A stretch of 21,638 nucleotides of DNA from Apostichopus leukothele (GCA_010014835.2 JAAAKB020115405.1:1-21638); one strand, 5' to 3'; positions 9,667 to 20,933 are shown, numbered from the stretch's first letter. Numbers and translations are program-made. Notes: generated from the letters alone by a model not told the origin.

Positions 9667-10514
9667 ATATGAATAAAACGCAGAGAGATGTGTTTTAAGT
9701 GGTTGTCGGCACTGATTTGGCTTTTGATACTATTCGATAAAAGAATTTCTCACTTTGTTAATTGGTCTGACTAGACAACTTTTAATTTTAAACAACAAAG
9801 CAAACTTTTTGACACTTTCATTTTGTGCACGATATTTCATAATGATATGAATATTGTATATCTGAAATTTTGGATTCAAAAAGGGATGGACTGTTAGTTG
9901 CTAATGTGTTCAACCAAGTTTGATTCTTTTCAATCTTGTTCTAATAAAATGCAGGGTTGGTTTGGTAACATTGTGAGATATTGGCGTTTACCAAATGCAG
10001 ACCGAATGACGCTTTAAAGCACCAACGTCTGTTACACTATTCCGATGTGATGAAGCGTATAATGCACTAAGCAGTAGGGTGTCAGTGTAATGCCATGTAG
10101 TTTAAATACAGGTACATTCTACAGAAAATTACTGATAATTTCAAATACCAAATTATACAGGTACATTAACACAAAAATATCACATTTATCTGGAATTTCT
10201 GGAATGATTTGGACAAGTCTTTACTATGCCTAACAAATGTAGCTTTTATTGCCTCTGTTCCCAATTCCTACATGATAACCTATCACTACTTTCAACTTGA
10301 AGGTCAGCGGGTCAAATTAAATTTGAGGTTAAAGCATTAACAGAGGAAAGAGACCCAACCAGGGTTATCAAGTCCTGCATAACAGGTGTAATGAAGGTGG
10401 CTTCAAACCAGCTAGTCTTTTCTTTGTTTGGGAGATGGTAAAGGGGATATTTTGATTTTTCTCTCATCAAAAGGCCCAAGACTTGCACAACTCTAAAGAT
10501 GACCTCAGAAAACA

Positions 10515-11430
<916 letters not shown>

Positions 11431-11590
11431 GTTTTGTCCCAAAGACACGAGGGAATGTCCCAACCTTGGATCCTTGCTATATCAATTGTCTGGATACCGA
11501 TACAATTATTCCTGCAATTAAACAACCAGAAAGCCAGCAGGCTTTATAGCCTTTCGTCATGTTTTAATATATAATTACACTTAGGCTCAC

Positions 11591-11704
11591 CTTCGTTGCA
11601 AGTGTCTCCAGTATAGCCTTCTGTGCATCTGCAGACAAATTCGTCGCTTCTATGGACGGCACACGTGCCGCCGTTCTGACAATAGTCAGCAGGGACGCAG
11701 ACAG
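11591..11704 (-). CDS. Exon A10: EGF-like domain, short-linker type
   Basis: A 114-nt phase 1-1 exon with spacing C-x5-C-x5-C-x9-C-x-C-x8-C; the first loop (VPADY) is one residue longer than in A4, A6 and A8. Acceptor cctccag precedes 11704; donor gtgagc follows 11591. It contains QNGGTC (O-fucose consensus) and TEGYTGDTC, a full match to the C-x-x-G-Y-T-G-x-x-C motif recognised by the EGF-specific O-GlcNAc transferase EOGT. An AT-rich ~10-bp repeat lies about 40 bp upstream of the acceptor. Joining to A11 creates the Asp that starts A11's calcium-binding motif. Confidence 0.89.
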
Positions 11705-11739
11705 CTGGAGGTATGAAGAGAATCATTTAAAGAATCAAA

Positions 11740-11868
11740 TTAAATATCCAAAATACATCAATATATCAAAATATCAAAAAAATATAAAAAAAAAAACAAA
11801 TATCAAAAAAATATTAAAAAAAATATCAAAATATACCAAAATATCATAAAAATATCCTAAATATCATC
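11740..11868. repeat. AT-rich ~10-bp degenerate tandem repeat
   Basis: Degenerate repeats of aaatatcaaa-type units, A-rich on the plus strand and therefore T-rich on the transcribed minus strand. The stretch ends about 40 bp upstream of the A10 acceptor, and could act as an extended polypyrimidine tract; nothing coding is visible in it. Confidence 0.8.
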
Positions 11869-12379
11869 CACAAAATGACAGATTTAATTATGGCTTTTCT
11901 GCTTCACTGCTGTGTTATTTAGTTTCTTTTTTAAATTACCCATTTACAGACCAAAACGGCTAGAAAACACACGGCTAGAAAACAAAGAAGAGCACACACA
12001 CAAATGTCATCTGTTCCTTTAATAATAATAAAAAAATGCCAGTAAAAGTCAGGAGAGATGCCTAAGATTATTATGGTCAAATATAGGAGGAGGTTAAAAT
12101 ATGTATTTCAATTTGTTCAATGATGTCCTGATGTAAATGTCACACTACATAGTAGTAGGTACGATATAAGTTACCAGGGAAAACTGGAATTAATGCAAGA
12201 ATCAACCAATATTTTACAAACGGGTAAGTTAACGGAGTTAACTATTAACATTTCTCTTTTACTTGATAATAGTTACCACCTTCTACCAAACAAATTGTCA
12301 ACTAACTTAGATGAACTTTTTTTAAAATAATTTCCCTCTCCACCCTACATTCATTTGAGTTTATACACATAAAATTCAA

Positions 12380-12701
12380 TGTTTAAAAATAAAGGGGCCT
12401 GACGTTTCGATACTAGCAGGATCTTCTTTAGAGGCCTCTCTGCTTCTCCCTGTTGGTTTCTTTCTTCTCTCCGTCCCTAGTCTACTAATCCTCTTACATC
12501 TATCTTTTTTGTGTTCACCCTGCTCATTAACCTGTCTGTATTCTGTGTGTGTATTTGTCCCTTCTGTTACTGTAACGTGTCATTCAGCTTCTGAAGAAGA
12601 TACTGCTAGCATCGAAATGCAAGGCCCTCTTACTTTTACACATTCTCTTACTCAGGCTCTTTAGTGGATAAGCAGTTTGCTAACAGTTTTGTTTTATTTT
12701 G
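12380..12701. mobile_element. 322-bp retroposon-like insertion with 13-bp target-site duplication
   Basis: The direct repeat acataaaattcaa occurs at 12367-12379 and 12702-12714, a perfect 13-bp duplication exactly flanking this segment. Inside are two roughly 42-bp inverted arms (12394-12435 and 12587-12628; ggggcctgacgtttcgatac against gcatcgaaatgcaaggccct), a pyrimidine-rich middle, and an end tail (12629-12701) that recurs in inverted orientation at 21566-21638. A long, variable target duplication suggests retroposition rather than a cut-and-paste transposon. The arms resemble the folded terminal regions of Penelope-like elements, but no reverse transcriptase is present; family assignment is uncertain. 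Confidence 0.72.
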
Positions 12702-13099
12702 ACATAAAATTCAAGTTAGATATACATCATGCATAGTTATGGAAGGAAGTGTTCTAAGAAGCCTCATGGCTTAATAACAAGCACAGTGCAGGATAGGAAA
12801 GAAAGAAACATCACAAGGAAAATAACAGGAGGGATGAAACAATACTACCAGATGGTAAATAATAACCAACACTTCAAACAAAAGGAACAAATACAATACT
12901 GCCAGATGGTACATAATAACCGACACCAAAAGTTGCTGGAATAAGTTAATCAATAACATGTTATCCATCTTTATGCTCATGTAAAATTATTGTAAAACTA
13001 ATTATGCCTGATGCTGTATTCACATTACATCCTGTCCCTCACCAATATACTTGATTTCCACACTCTACCATACACATTCTTAACTTTGGTCACTCTTAC

Positions 13100-13216
13100 C
13101 TGTTTCACATTGGATTCCAACTCTACCAGCAGGGCATGCACATTCATAAGTATCGTTCACACCTACACTGCAGTTACCACCGTTCAGACAAGGGTTGCTA
13201 GTACAGGGTGTATTAG
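13100..13216 (-). CDS. Exon A9: EGF-like domain, long-linker type
   Basis: A 117-nt phase 1-1 exon with spacing C-x4-C-x5-C-x9-C-x-C-x8-C. Acceptor ctctacag precedes 13216; donor gtaaga follows 13100. It begins ANTPCTSNPC (O-glucose consensus CxSxPC), then LNGGNC; an NCS sequon overlaps cysteine 3 and another sequon, NDT, lies in the next loop. Cys5-Cys6 holds PAGRVGIQ, where Arg replaces the usual aromatic residue. It fills the long-linker slot before A10 as A5 does before A6 and A7 before A8. Confidence 0.89.
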
Positions 13217-13612
13217 CTGTAGAGAAATGAGACATTCAAAAAATTAGTTTAAAAGCTCTTTTCCACACCCTGTGAAACCTCCACTCAGCAATGACTTGTT
13301 GTCAGGTTGATAAAAAAATGCTGCCCTTCAGCCTGTTTGTCACTACCCATCAGCAGACTCAATGATAATGGACATAACATATGCATGACCAGCCCTGTGC
13401 TACCCATCAAGCCCTTGCCAAGCTCAAATATTGCACAAGGTTTAGTAAACTGCTTCAGGTTTGTCCATAACTTGACGGCTGAGTGACCATTACTTTATTA
13501 GCTTAAAGGGTCAAAGTATTTTATACAAAGTAAAAATAAGGTAACTCAGAAGAGTCCTCTCAAGTCTGGCCAGAAACGTCACTCATATCTGCTAGAATTT
13601 AAAAATCTTTAC
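13217..13612 (-). other. Intron A8-A9
   Basis: Nothing recognisable apart from splice signals. Confidence 0.75.
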
Positions 13613-13720
13613 CTATGCCACAGGTCTCTCCAAAGAATCCGATCTGGCAGAAACATCTGTCTTGTCTTTCGATCACACGGCAAACACCGCCGTTTTCGCA
13701 GAGGTCCAGCACGCAAACCT
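13613..13720 (-). CDS. Exon A8: EGF-like domain, short-linker type
   Basis: A 108-nt phase 1-1 exon with spacing C-x4-C-x5-C-x8-C-x-C-x8-C. Acceptor cctacag precedes 13720; donor gtaaag follows 13613. It starts EVCVLDLCENGGVC, has CFC at cysteines 4-5 and GFFGETC at the end. Val replaces Ser/Thr at the O-fucose position and Leu replaces the Pro before cysteine 2, so none of the Notch-type O-glycan consensus sites are present. It is the same length as A6 and shares its C-R-V and CFC elements. Joining to A9 gives an Ala codon. Confidence 0.88.
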
Positions 13721-14804
13721 CTGTAGGAGCAAAAGCAAATTTAAAATTAGCGTTGCTGCGCTCTGCAATCCGTTATATTTATGTACCCATTCAGACCGAG
13801 CCATGGAAATGTCTATGTACAAATTGGATCTGGGTTACCTGGTAAAACCATCTGTGTGCACTTTGGTAGCTAGCTATTTACCGTTTAGTCAATGCACAAA
13901 AGTTTGTGTCCCACAGATTGAACGTACGCCATGATATTTTCACACACACTACACTGTAACATTTTCTGCCTAAATTCAATCTTCCTGCAAGTGAGATTTT
14001 CCATGGCTGGATGAAAAAAGAAAAAAAAAATTCTGGTTTCCTGATATTATTTCCTTTTATTTGTCAAGAATGGTACTACCACATTCTGACAAATTCAAAT
14101 GATAATTACCAAAAAGGCAAACAAAAGATAACCCAACCAGCCCCCTACTACCCAACATCCTCATAATACCTAGACTGAATCTAATTTCATTTGCAGTTAT
14201 TGAATATGAAAGGTAATGATTTTGACTGTTTCGTTGCTCGATACAACAAAAATGGATAATACGATGTCTTTGTGAGACGGTCGCTCTTCAAAAGAGTACA
14301 TTTGTCATCCAATCAGAACAACACACGGTTAAGAGGAATAACACTATAATATCCAAGCTAGGGGGTCATAAATTATTGGCCTTTCAGAATAGCAATACTA
14401 AAGTGTCAGAAAGCTGTTTCTTTTGACAATTTAGAGGTGTTAACCTGTATACAGAAGCCTTGCAATCGGATATTTTGATATCTAGTCTTACCCTGATAGA
14501 ATCGTGCAGTTAAGCTCACATGTTTAGCACCAACGTTTGTCACATTCCTTCTCCCTCACTCATAACAATATGCTTCATACAAGTTGTTAACGTTCAGGTA
14601 TGTATGTAAAACTGTCCATATCAATTCTTTACAACTATAAATAACATTTTTTTTTTCCAGCTTGTAATGATTTTTCATAATACCAGCCAATAGGCTGTGG
14701 TACGACATAAAAAGCTTGTCTAACACAACAATTATTAATTTGATGAGAATCGTGGCAGGGTAACTGAAAAAAATGAATGAATTGGACAGCTGTAGTTTGA
14801 ATAC
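13721..14804 (-). other. Intron A7-A8
   Basis: No coding or repeat feature recognised. The plus-strand frames at 13615-13934 are antisense to exon A8 and its intron. The phrase agcaccaacgtttgtcaca near 14526 resembles agcaccaacgtctgttaca near 10019, possibly a dispersed repeat. Confidence 0.7.
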
Positions 14805-14921
14805 CTTTGCCACAGTCGGCATCACCATATCCAGGAGGGCATTCACAAGTGTGCGTGAAGTCATTATTTAAAACACAAGTGGCATTGTTTCTACAAGGTG
14901 ACTCATCGCATGGGTTCCTCT
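14805..14921 (-). CDS. Exon A7: EGF-like domain, long-linker type
   Basis: A 117-nt phase 1-1 exon with spacing C-x4-C-x5-C-x9-C-x-C-x8-C. The acceptor lies in caacag/ag/ag, a repeated AG; 14921 is chosen because it keeps phase 1 and an Arg-Asn-Pro-Cys start like A5. Using the next AG (first exon base 14919) would break the phase. Donor gtattc follows 14805. Motifs are RNPCDESPC, RNNATC (both an N-glycosylation sequon and an O-fucose consensus position) and PPGYGDADC. The preceding intron, 1.8 kb, is the longest between EGF exons here. Confidence 0.88.
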
Positions 14922-16753
14922 CTGTTGGTATACAAAGTAAACAAAAAAATAAAAATAATTTCAAGAAGAAACCCCTGATACTATGGATTAATTCTTCAAG
15001 TTTACTTCTTGAGCCTTTGGATACTCTTTTGACTATGTTCTGCATGTCCATTAGCTTCGATAGTTCCTGCCTTTCATATGCTACCTTTTTCCACATTGAA
15101 TTTAAAGGTAGTTATTATAAGTTAATTTCACAAGAATATATAAGAAATTTATTTCATTTGTGGAAAACGAATCAGTCACGAAGCATTATTTAAAGGAGAC
15201 TCTGTTGAAATACACGAGAATCACTAATATTTATCGGTGGTCGTGGTACTATCGCAAACGTGAACATCTTATGAAATTGTCCTAAAGATTTCAACTAGTG
15301 CAATATTCAGGAATTTTCAAAATTAGCCTCTACAAAAATAGTTTCCTGCAACCCTGGTTAGAATGATACATAACGACATTACAACAAGCCTAGACGATGT
15401 CAGTCCACTCTCAAGAGCTTTCTCACATGTGAATATGTCAAATCTCTTTAGTGGATCTGTTAAGCGGCTGACCTAAAAATTAACCAAATCAAGTTTGAAA
15501 GCAAAAGTCATGTTACCCTAAAATGATATTTGAGCTTGTCACACCATGGGATATTATGACAGGTCCTGTTTTCCAATAATTACAGTGCTCAAGCCCACGT
15601 TAAGGCCTATATTTAACAGACAGAATTCTTTGTTCCCCACGATCTATTTCTTACAAAGACATTCCTCCGTAACAAGTCTGCCGTATCGGAACACCTAATG
15701 TTTAATCGATGGATTCCCTTATAAAAGGACTAGCATCCAGACCAGACATCTAATATAGATGTGACCATCTTGAAGAAAATTAACAAATTTACAGCAAAGT
15801 TACAGTATTAAAGTTACCACTCTACTGCACCTGTATTAATATCTTTCAATTTGTTTGATATTTAACAAACAGCAACAATGAGATGAAGGGTATTGCTCCA
15901 AGTCAAACCTTTAAACTTTGTCTCAAACATCATTAAAGCTTTAAAAAATAATGAATTGACCGTCAAACTGGAGTGGTGGGGGTATAAGGAGGGAGGTTGG
16001 CAGGTCTGGTAGTAGATAAGATTGAGGGGAGGGGAATGAACTGGTTTTTTAACGTTTGAATAAGAAAATTTGATGTCAAAGCAACTTGTTTCTCATTTGT
16101 TGTGTATTTTTTGTACAAGATGCACAACAGTCCTCTACTTATCGCTCCACCAGAAGAGCCCTTGACCAGCATTGGAAACATTGACTTTGATATAAACCCT
16201 AACTTTGGCAAGACTGTAAACAACTGCTCGTTTAAAGTAAATTAACTTGTGAACTGATTTATACTGCAAGGCTGCATATTTATATCAATTACTTATATAC
16301 TAAAATTACTTCTTAAAATCAACACATACGATGGTTTTTTTCCCCAAATCATGGTTTTTCAGTGATTTTATGAAAAAGTGTCACTTGCAAGTGTGCAACT
16401 CTACACCTTTCATGCCTAACAGTGCAATGCCACATTAAACAACTTACTTGTCGAAATCTGGATTGAGTAACAGCAGTTACAGAATATTTTGCAACCATAA
16501 CCTTCTTACAAGAGAGTAACGGCAACGCGATATCATGCTTACGCAAGGCCTATATCCAACACCTGTTATTTCTTTGCTCTGCACCCGCTCCTTATAATTA
16601 AATGGTTGTGTCCATGATATTGTTACAAGCCAATCAGATGTTGCTTGATTCGTTCAAGTATGGAAAGATTCTGTTCATTCATTAGTTTGAAGTCTCAGCA
16701 ATGTCATACAAAAATTTGAGTATTTCCAGTCAAAACGGCTTTCGTTTACAAAC
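14922..16753 (-). other. Intron A6-A7, longest between EGF exons
   Basis: 1.8 kb with no EGF exon, array or transposon that I can recognise. The minus-strand frame at 15963-16223 has no domain or splice context and a low-complexity Pro/Thr end; not called. Confidence 0.7.
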
Positions 16754-16861
16754 CTTGTTCACACAACTCTCCGGTATATCGCTCAAGACAGAAACACTGA
16801 TACTCTGTACCGTTGACACGACAGATGCCGCCATTTTGACAATAGCCATCGGGGCAAACCA
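16754..16861 (-). CDS. Exon A6: EGF-like domain, short-linker type
   Basis: A 108-nt phase 1-1 exon, found by translating the minus strand directly. Acceptor tttcag precedes 16861; the donor is gtttgt after 16754, a poorer match to consensus than the other donors. The spacing is C-x4-C-x5-C-x8-C-x-C-x8-C, with VVCPDGYCQNGGIC at the start, a sequon at NGT, CFC at cysteines 4-5 and YTGELC at the end. Ile replaces the Ser/Thr needed for O-fucose. Its 108-nt length and CFC core match A8, supporting a shared duplication history. Confidence 0.87.
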
Positions 16862-17533
16862 CTGAAAGAGTCAAAAACAAGAAGAGAGGAGTCAACTATC
16901 TAGTCTATTTGACCAATTTATCTACTGTTGTTTTATAAATGTCAAAATTAATTATACCATGCAAAACTTGAAAGCAAATGATGAAAAAGAAAGGACGGAT
17001 AAATCGTGTGCGACATAAAAGCCTATGACATAACACGTTTGTATACAGGTGCGTTTAGGAAGTACAAACATATCGCAACCATTAAGAAGTATTAATTTAC
17101 AGCTTAATATTTGAGCGTGTAAGTACATAGGACTCGTTGCATGGTGAGTGACTACAGTCCCTCTACAATACAATTCAATACAATGCTTTGTGGTTTAGTA
17201 CATACTTCTGGAAATGGTACTATATCACAACAGGTTTATTTAAACTTTAACAAAAAATATTTGCAGGTCCTTACTACAATTAGAATTCCATCACATGCTA
17301 GCCCATTGGAGGGGGGCTGCAGAGGAGGGAGGGTAGGTATGGTGGTACTGCTGCTTTTCAAAGAAGGTCATAACCTCTTGCTCTTCAAAACGAAATGTTT
17401 TAACCTCCTTTGAATGACCAAAAAATAACATCTTACACTTGGATCAGTGGGAAACAAATTCAATTTGAAGAGCAACAAATTGAAATGAATGAAACAGCTC
17501 AGTTGTCAGCATCACTAAATACAGTGCCCTTAC
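16862..17533 (-). other. Intron A5-A6
   Basis: Only a G-rich patch near 17308-17335 stands out; otherwise nothing. Confidence 0.72.
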
Positions 17534-17650
17534 CCGTTCCACAGTTTACGCCTCCATATCCTACCACACACTCGCATGTGAAGTTCTCAGTATCTTGGCG
17601 GACACAGGTTCCACCGTTGACACACGGGGAATTATCGCAGGGATCCCTCA
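17534..17650 (-). CDS. Exon A5: EGF-like domain, long-linker type
   Basis: A 117-nt phase 1-1 exon with spacing C-x4-C-x5-C-x9-C-x-C-x8-C. Acceptor attcag precedes 17650; donor gtaagg follows 17534. It begins RDPCDNSPC, contains VNGGTC (O-fucose consensus), an N-glycosylation sequon in ENFTC, and ends GYGGVNCGT. It closely resembles A7 in length, in the start motif (R-x-P-C-D-x-S-P-C) and in the CEC...GYG...C end, marking the two as duplicates. The long hydrophobic stretch just upstream in the same frame is the translated polypyrimidine tract, not protein. Joining to A6 gives a Val codon. Confidence 0.9.
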
Positions 17651-18077
17651 CTGAATTAAAAAAAACAAAAACAATACAAACATACGATTGAAAACTACAG
17701 TTTAAAAGAAGAAAAAAATATGATGGAAATCCGGTCAGGTGCCAATTTACGTCGGTTAGGGCAAAGGGTTGTATTGAAAACGATTTGATGGCAAACATCA
17801 ACTTGTTTTATTGGCAAAGTTTTGTTTACTTAAACTTCATTGTGTTCGAGGCTATTTTGATGAACTAAAGAAACAGATGGATTTTTTCGGTTTGTTTGTG
17901 TCCTTCGACCGCTGAGTATGCATACCATCGGAGTGTGGTCACATCAACGAGAAATGAAAGTTTTGAGAAAATGTCTATAAATGTTGACCCCTTCATAATT
18001 CACAAAATGAAGCACATATTCCTTAATGATCAAACCTGATAAAAACAAATAAAAAAAATTGTAACAAATTATCTTAC
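17651..18077 (-). other. Intron A4-A5
   Basis: Nothing recognised apart from splice signals. Confidence 0.75.
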
Positions 18078-18188
18078 ATGCTTCACATCTCTGGCCGTTG
18101 TGTGTTGTTGGACACATGCAAAAATAGTCGTTCACACCGACAACGAAACAGGTACCGCCGTTGAGGCAGAACCCAAATGGACAGATTT
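18078..18188 (-). CDS. Exon A4: EGF-like domain, short-linker type
   Basis: A 111-nt phase 1-1 exon with spacing C-x4-C-x5-C-x9-C-x-C-x8-C. Acceptor tttacag precedes 18188; donor gtaaga follows 18078. It begins EICPFGFC, with only a Glu-Ile before the first cysteine, and contains LNGGTC (O-fucose consensus) and NDYFCMC. The last loop (PTTHNGQR) lacks the usual aromatic-Gly core, so the domain is somewhat divergent. It is the first of a run in which short-linker domains (A4, A6, A8, A10) alternate with long-linker ones (A5, A7, A9). Splicing to A5 creates a Leu codon. Confidence 0.88.
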
Positions 18189-18235
18189 CTGTAAAGAAAC
18201 ATGAACGGTGTTAAACATGCCATCGTAGCCAACAG

Positions 18236-18415
18236 CCAAGTGTGAATCCTAACTTTACACTGAGCTAACAACAGCTGAGATTTGAGCCTCGTAACGCCAA
18301 GAGTGAATCCTAACTTTAAACTGAGCTTGAAACAACTGAGACTTGAGCCTCATAACACCAAGTGTGAATCCTAACTTTACACTGTGCTTAAAAGTGCTGA
18401 GACTCCGAGGATGGT
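18236..18415. repeat. 61-bp tandem repeat, three copies
   Basis: Copies start at 18236, 18297 and 18358 with ccaagtgtgaatcctaactt (or ccaagagtgaatcc), continue tttacactgagct and gagacttgagcctc. The third copy decays after about 50 bp. The array begins about 45 bp upstream of the A4 acceptor on the minus strand. Confidence 0.92.
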
Positions 18416-18839
18416 ATGAGACTCTACGCCTAGATGACAAACAAGTTTATCGCTGGTCGTCAGAAGGTGTAATATAAGCTCATCTTGTCTAGATGAATAA
18501 CCTGCATGCGGCTAGTTGAACAGAGTTTAGATAAAGTCCATATTTAGACGTCATCAAATCAGATGGTAAGTAAGGTGATAACATTTCACAACACACATGG
18601 TCTTCAATCATCAATAGCTCAGGATGATAAATTCATATTCTACACACCCCTCTCCCACCCTCTCAGAACTTCATAACTCTTCTTTAGGTAGAGGAAAATA
18701 AAGCAAAGCCAGGTCCCAAAAAAAACCAAACCCAAACCCAGAACAATTACATTTCAGTTATTACCTTTGTCCAAGAAACACTGCCAGCTTTATATCAATT
18801 ATCCTCAACTTCCCTTACCCTGGCCGAGTTTAAGTCAAT

Positions 18840-19262
18840 TTTATTTGGACAAATCGCTACATTAATACTAATCTACATACATCAACTAAAGAGTTATATA
18901 ACTTCCAAGTACCGTGATTGATATTATTGTCAATCTTGTTTTGTACATTTTGCTTTTCTTTCTTACTTTGTTCTGCTATTTTCTATCTTTTTCTTTCGGG
19001 TTACTAGGTTTGATAAACATTTTATGTTTATTCTAGTATCCTGTATATACCATTACTGCACTGTTTTTGTATGTCTATGTATATGCGAAATATATTAACT
19101 GAACTAACTGAATTGAACATTGGGGTATTACATAAATTCAAGTATTTTGACAAATCGCTACATTAATACTAATCTACATTGGGGTATTACATAAACTCAA
19201 GTTTATTTTGACAAATCGCTTCATTTATACTAATCTTCATTAGGGTGTTACATAAATTCCAG
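18840..19262. repeat. ~60-bp tandem repeat, interrupted
   Basis: The unit gacaaatcgctacattaata, ctaatctacattggggta, ttacataaactcaag occurs as consecutive copies from about 19117 (cattgggg at 19118 and 19177, cattaggg at 19238). A separate partial copy lies at 18848-18878. The gap between them is an inserted segment. The array ends next to the A3 donor. Confidence 0.85.
18879..19116 (+). mobile_element. Probable LINE 3'-end fragment inside the 60-bp repeat
   Basis: About 238 bp interrupt a 60-bp repeat unit between ctacat (ending 18878) and acattgggg (from 19117), leaving at most a 4-bp acat duplication. The segment ends tatgcgaaatatattaactg, aactaactgaattgaac, resembling the short-repeat 3' tails of CR1-like non-LTR retrotransposons (family resemblance from memory, not a search). 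No coding part remains. Confidence 0.4.
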
Positions 19263-19272
19263 TGCCTGATAC

Positions 19273-19392
19273 CTGTTCCGCATCGTTCTCCTGCGAATGT
19301 TGCTGGACATGTACATGCCAGGGTCCCTTCCAAGGTTTCGGTGCATGTACCCCCATTCAAACAGTACGAAGGCGTACAGACAGACGTGACAA
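19273..19392 (-). CDS. Exon A3: EGF-like domain
   Basis: A 120-nt phase 1-1 exon, translated by hand from the minus strand because its open frame is too short to stand out on its own. Acceptor gatgcag precedes 19392; donor gtatca follows 19273. The spacing is C-x4-C-x5-C-x9-C-x-C-x8-C, with VTSVCTPSYC at the start, LNGGTC (O-fucose consensus) and TFAGERC at the end. The first loop lacks the O-glucose serine. The donor is weaker than most in this gene (gtatca rather than gtaagt). A 60-bp tandem repeat ends within about 15 bp of the donor. Confidence 0.87.
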
Positions 19393-20127
19393 CTGCATCA
19401 ACGAAAGGAAGAGAAAAAAAGACAATGTAAAGACTATAAACACAATGGACTAGAAATTACTATTAAATTCTCATTGATGTCTACATAGAATGGCTCATCA
19501 ACCTAAGCAATATACATTTCCAAAGAAAATAACACTCACACTTGTAATGTATTAAACTATGTAAATATAAAACAGGGACTGTTCACAGAAATCCTGTCAA
19601 ACAGACTCGGTTCATAAAGCAATATAGCCAAATGTGACTGAATTAGAAAAGCAACACGTATTAAAGAGAAAAATGTGCTGCCCACATATATATGGCCTCA
19701 AAGATCAGAGAAAATTGTCCAATATATGGCTATAGCAAATTCATTTTAATCAGTTTTCAACCATGCAATTTTCTACACAACACTAAGTTAACACAACACT
19801 AAGATACAACAATTACTATAATGTTGCAATCCTCTTTACACTACTTTTCTATTCTACTATCTATTGCATCGGTTGTCTATTCCTGTTTTTCCAGTCAACT
19901 TTCTCCAAAGTCCCTAGTCTTACCTCATAGTTCTATAACCCGTTTACTTTTCATTTATTATTGATAACAGTATTTTCTGAACACATATATATATCTTCTT
20001 TGTGCTCTTAGGTTGGCAGAAATTGAATCAACTCTAAACTCTTTGCAAATGTCACAAGTTCACTTTCAATCAATAAGTCAATCACACAATGAGTGACTCA
20101 TAAACAGCAGCAGACCAATGCACTTAC
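19393..20127 (-). other. Intron A2-A3
   Basis: AT-rich, with a small direct duplication (aacacaacactaag-like, near 19778-19803). No gene or transposon recognised. Confidence 0.72.
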
Positions 20128-20250
20128 TGGTTTCACACTGCCGACCAGTGAAGATAGAAAAACACTGACACAAGAAGTCTTCCCCAAAGCCTATATCGAT
20201 ACAGGTTCCTCCATTGGTGCAGGGCTCAGATTCACAGGCTGTGTCTCGCT
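20128..20250 (-). CDS. Exon A2: EGF-like domain
   Basis: A 123-nt phase 1-1 exon with spacing C-x4-C-x5-C-x10-C-x-C-x8-C. The polypyrimidine/ag acceptor ends in gtatag before 20250 and the donor gtaagt follows 20128. Visible motifs are CESEPC (O-glucose consensus CxSxPC), TNGGTC (O-fucose consensus) and IFTGRQC at the last cysteine. The inter-cysteine-3/4 loop is acidic and rich in Gly (IDIGFGEDFL). The Cys5-Cys6 loop starts CFSIF, lacking the usual Gly/Pro before the aromatic residue. It follows A1 and precedes A3 on the minus strand; splicing to A3 creates an Ile codon. Confidence 0.88.
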
Positions 20251-20933
20251 CTATACGTACAGGAAAGGGGCGAAAAAAAGGTGATCCGAGAGTTGAGCAA
20301 CAAAGTGTGAAGCACGGCATTTGAAAAATATCAGTGCTTTGATGTTAACTGATACAGGACGACAGCAGAGCCTTCAAAAATGCTAGAAAGTCAAATAAAT
20401 GGTCATGCATAATCAAATTTCAAGATGTCAACATTGTGTCGTTTTACCACATTGAGACCGTTAAGTGGCACAATCTTTGATCAGTGTCTCAGGATAACTT
20501 TGATTTGGAGGTTCACAGCTGCCAAGAATGTACATTTGGAAACATTTAGCAGTCTTTGGGGTATGGGATGTTACCTGAGTGTAGCACACAAGGTTACATG
20601 TTACCGACAAACGGAACTGGGGGGGGGGGGAAAGGGAGGGGAAGGTACAAGCATTACATAATCAGAACCTTTGAAATCCACTTACTTGATTAAGAAGTAA
20701 GTTTGAAACGATCTTAAAAAAAACCCTTAAAAAAAAAATTAAAAAAAAACCCGAGTATGAACGGGTTAAACCATGCCCTTTCATATTCCACATGTCCTTT
20801 CTGACAGAGTAGAAAGTAATCATGCTATCCCGTGAGACGGTGTAAAGATATTAGAACATGACTAAACCTAACCCTTACCCTAACATGAATCATAATACTC
20901 CATTATCTCAGGCATTTTATGAGCACATCTTAC
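20251..20933 (-). other. Intron A1-A2
   Basis: Contains a G-run tract at 20618-20641 (quadruplex-prone on the plus strand), A-rich runs at 20716-20750 and a very short telomere-like string (ccctaac variants) near 20866-20884. No coding sequence seen. Confidence 0.72.

Larger units (their letters stand above)
11705..13099 (-). other. Intron A9-A10
   Basis: Holds the AT-rich repeat next to A10 and the 322-bp insertion at 12380. Frames at 12729-12980 contain a short duplicated segment (accagatggtaaataataac against gccagatggtacataataac, about 12847 and 12901) and are not genes. Confidence 0.75.

Noticed and set aside
14922-15096. Hydrophobic FFLKLFLFFCLL segment before EGF A7, looking like a membrane helix
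   Set aside because: It is the translated polypyrimidine tract of the intron; the EGF exon begins at the AG before 14921. The same applies upstream of A5 near 17660-17720.
15963-16223. 86-residue minus-strand frame
   Set aside because: No domain, no phase 1 splice sites matching the gene, and a low-complexity Pro/Thr end.
20864-20884. Telomere-like cctaacccttaccctaac
   Set aside because: Only about three imperfect units; too short to mean an interstitial telomere tract.
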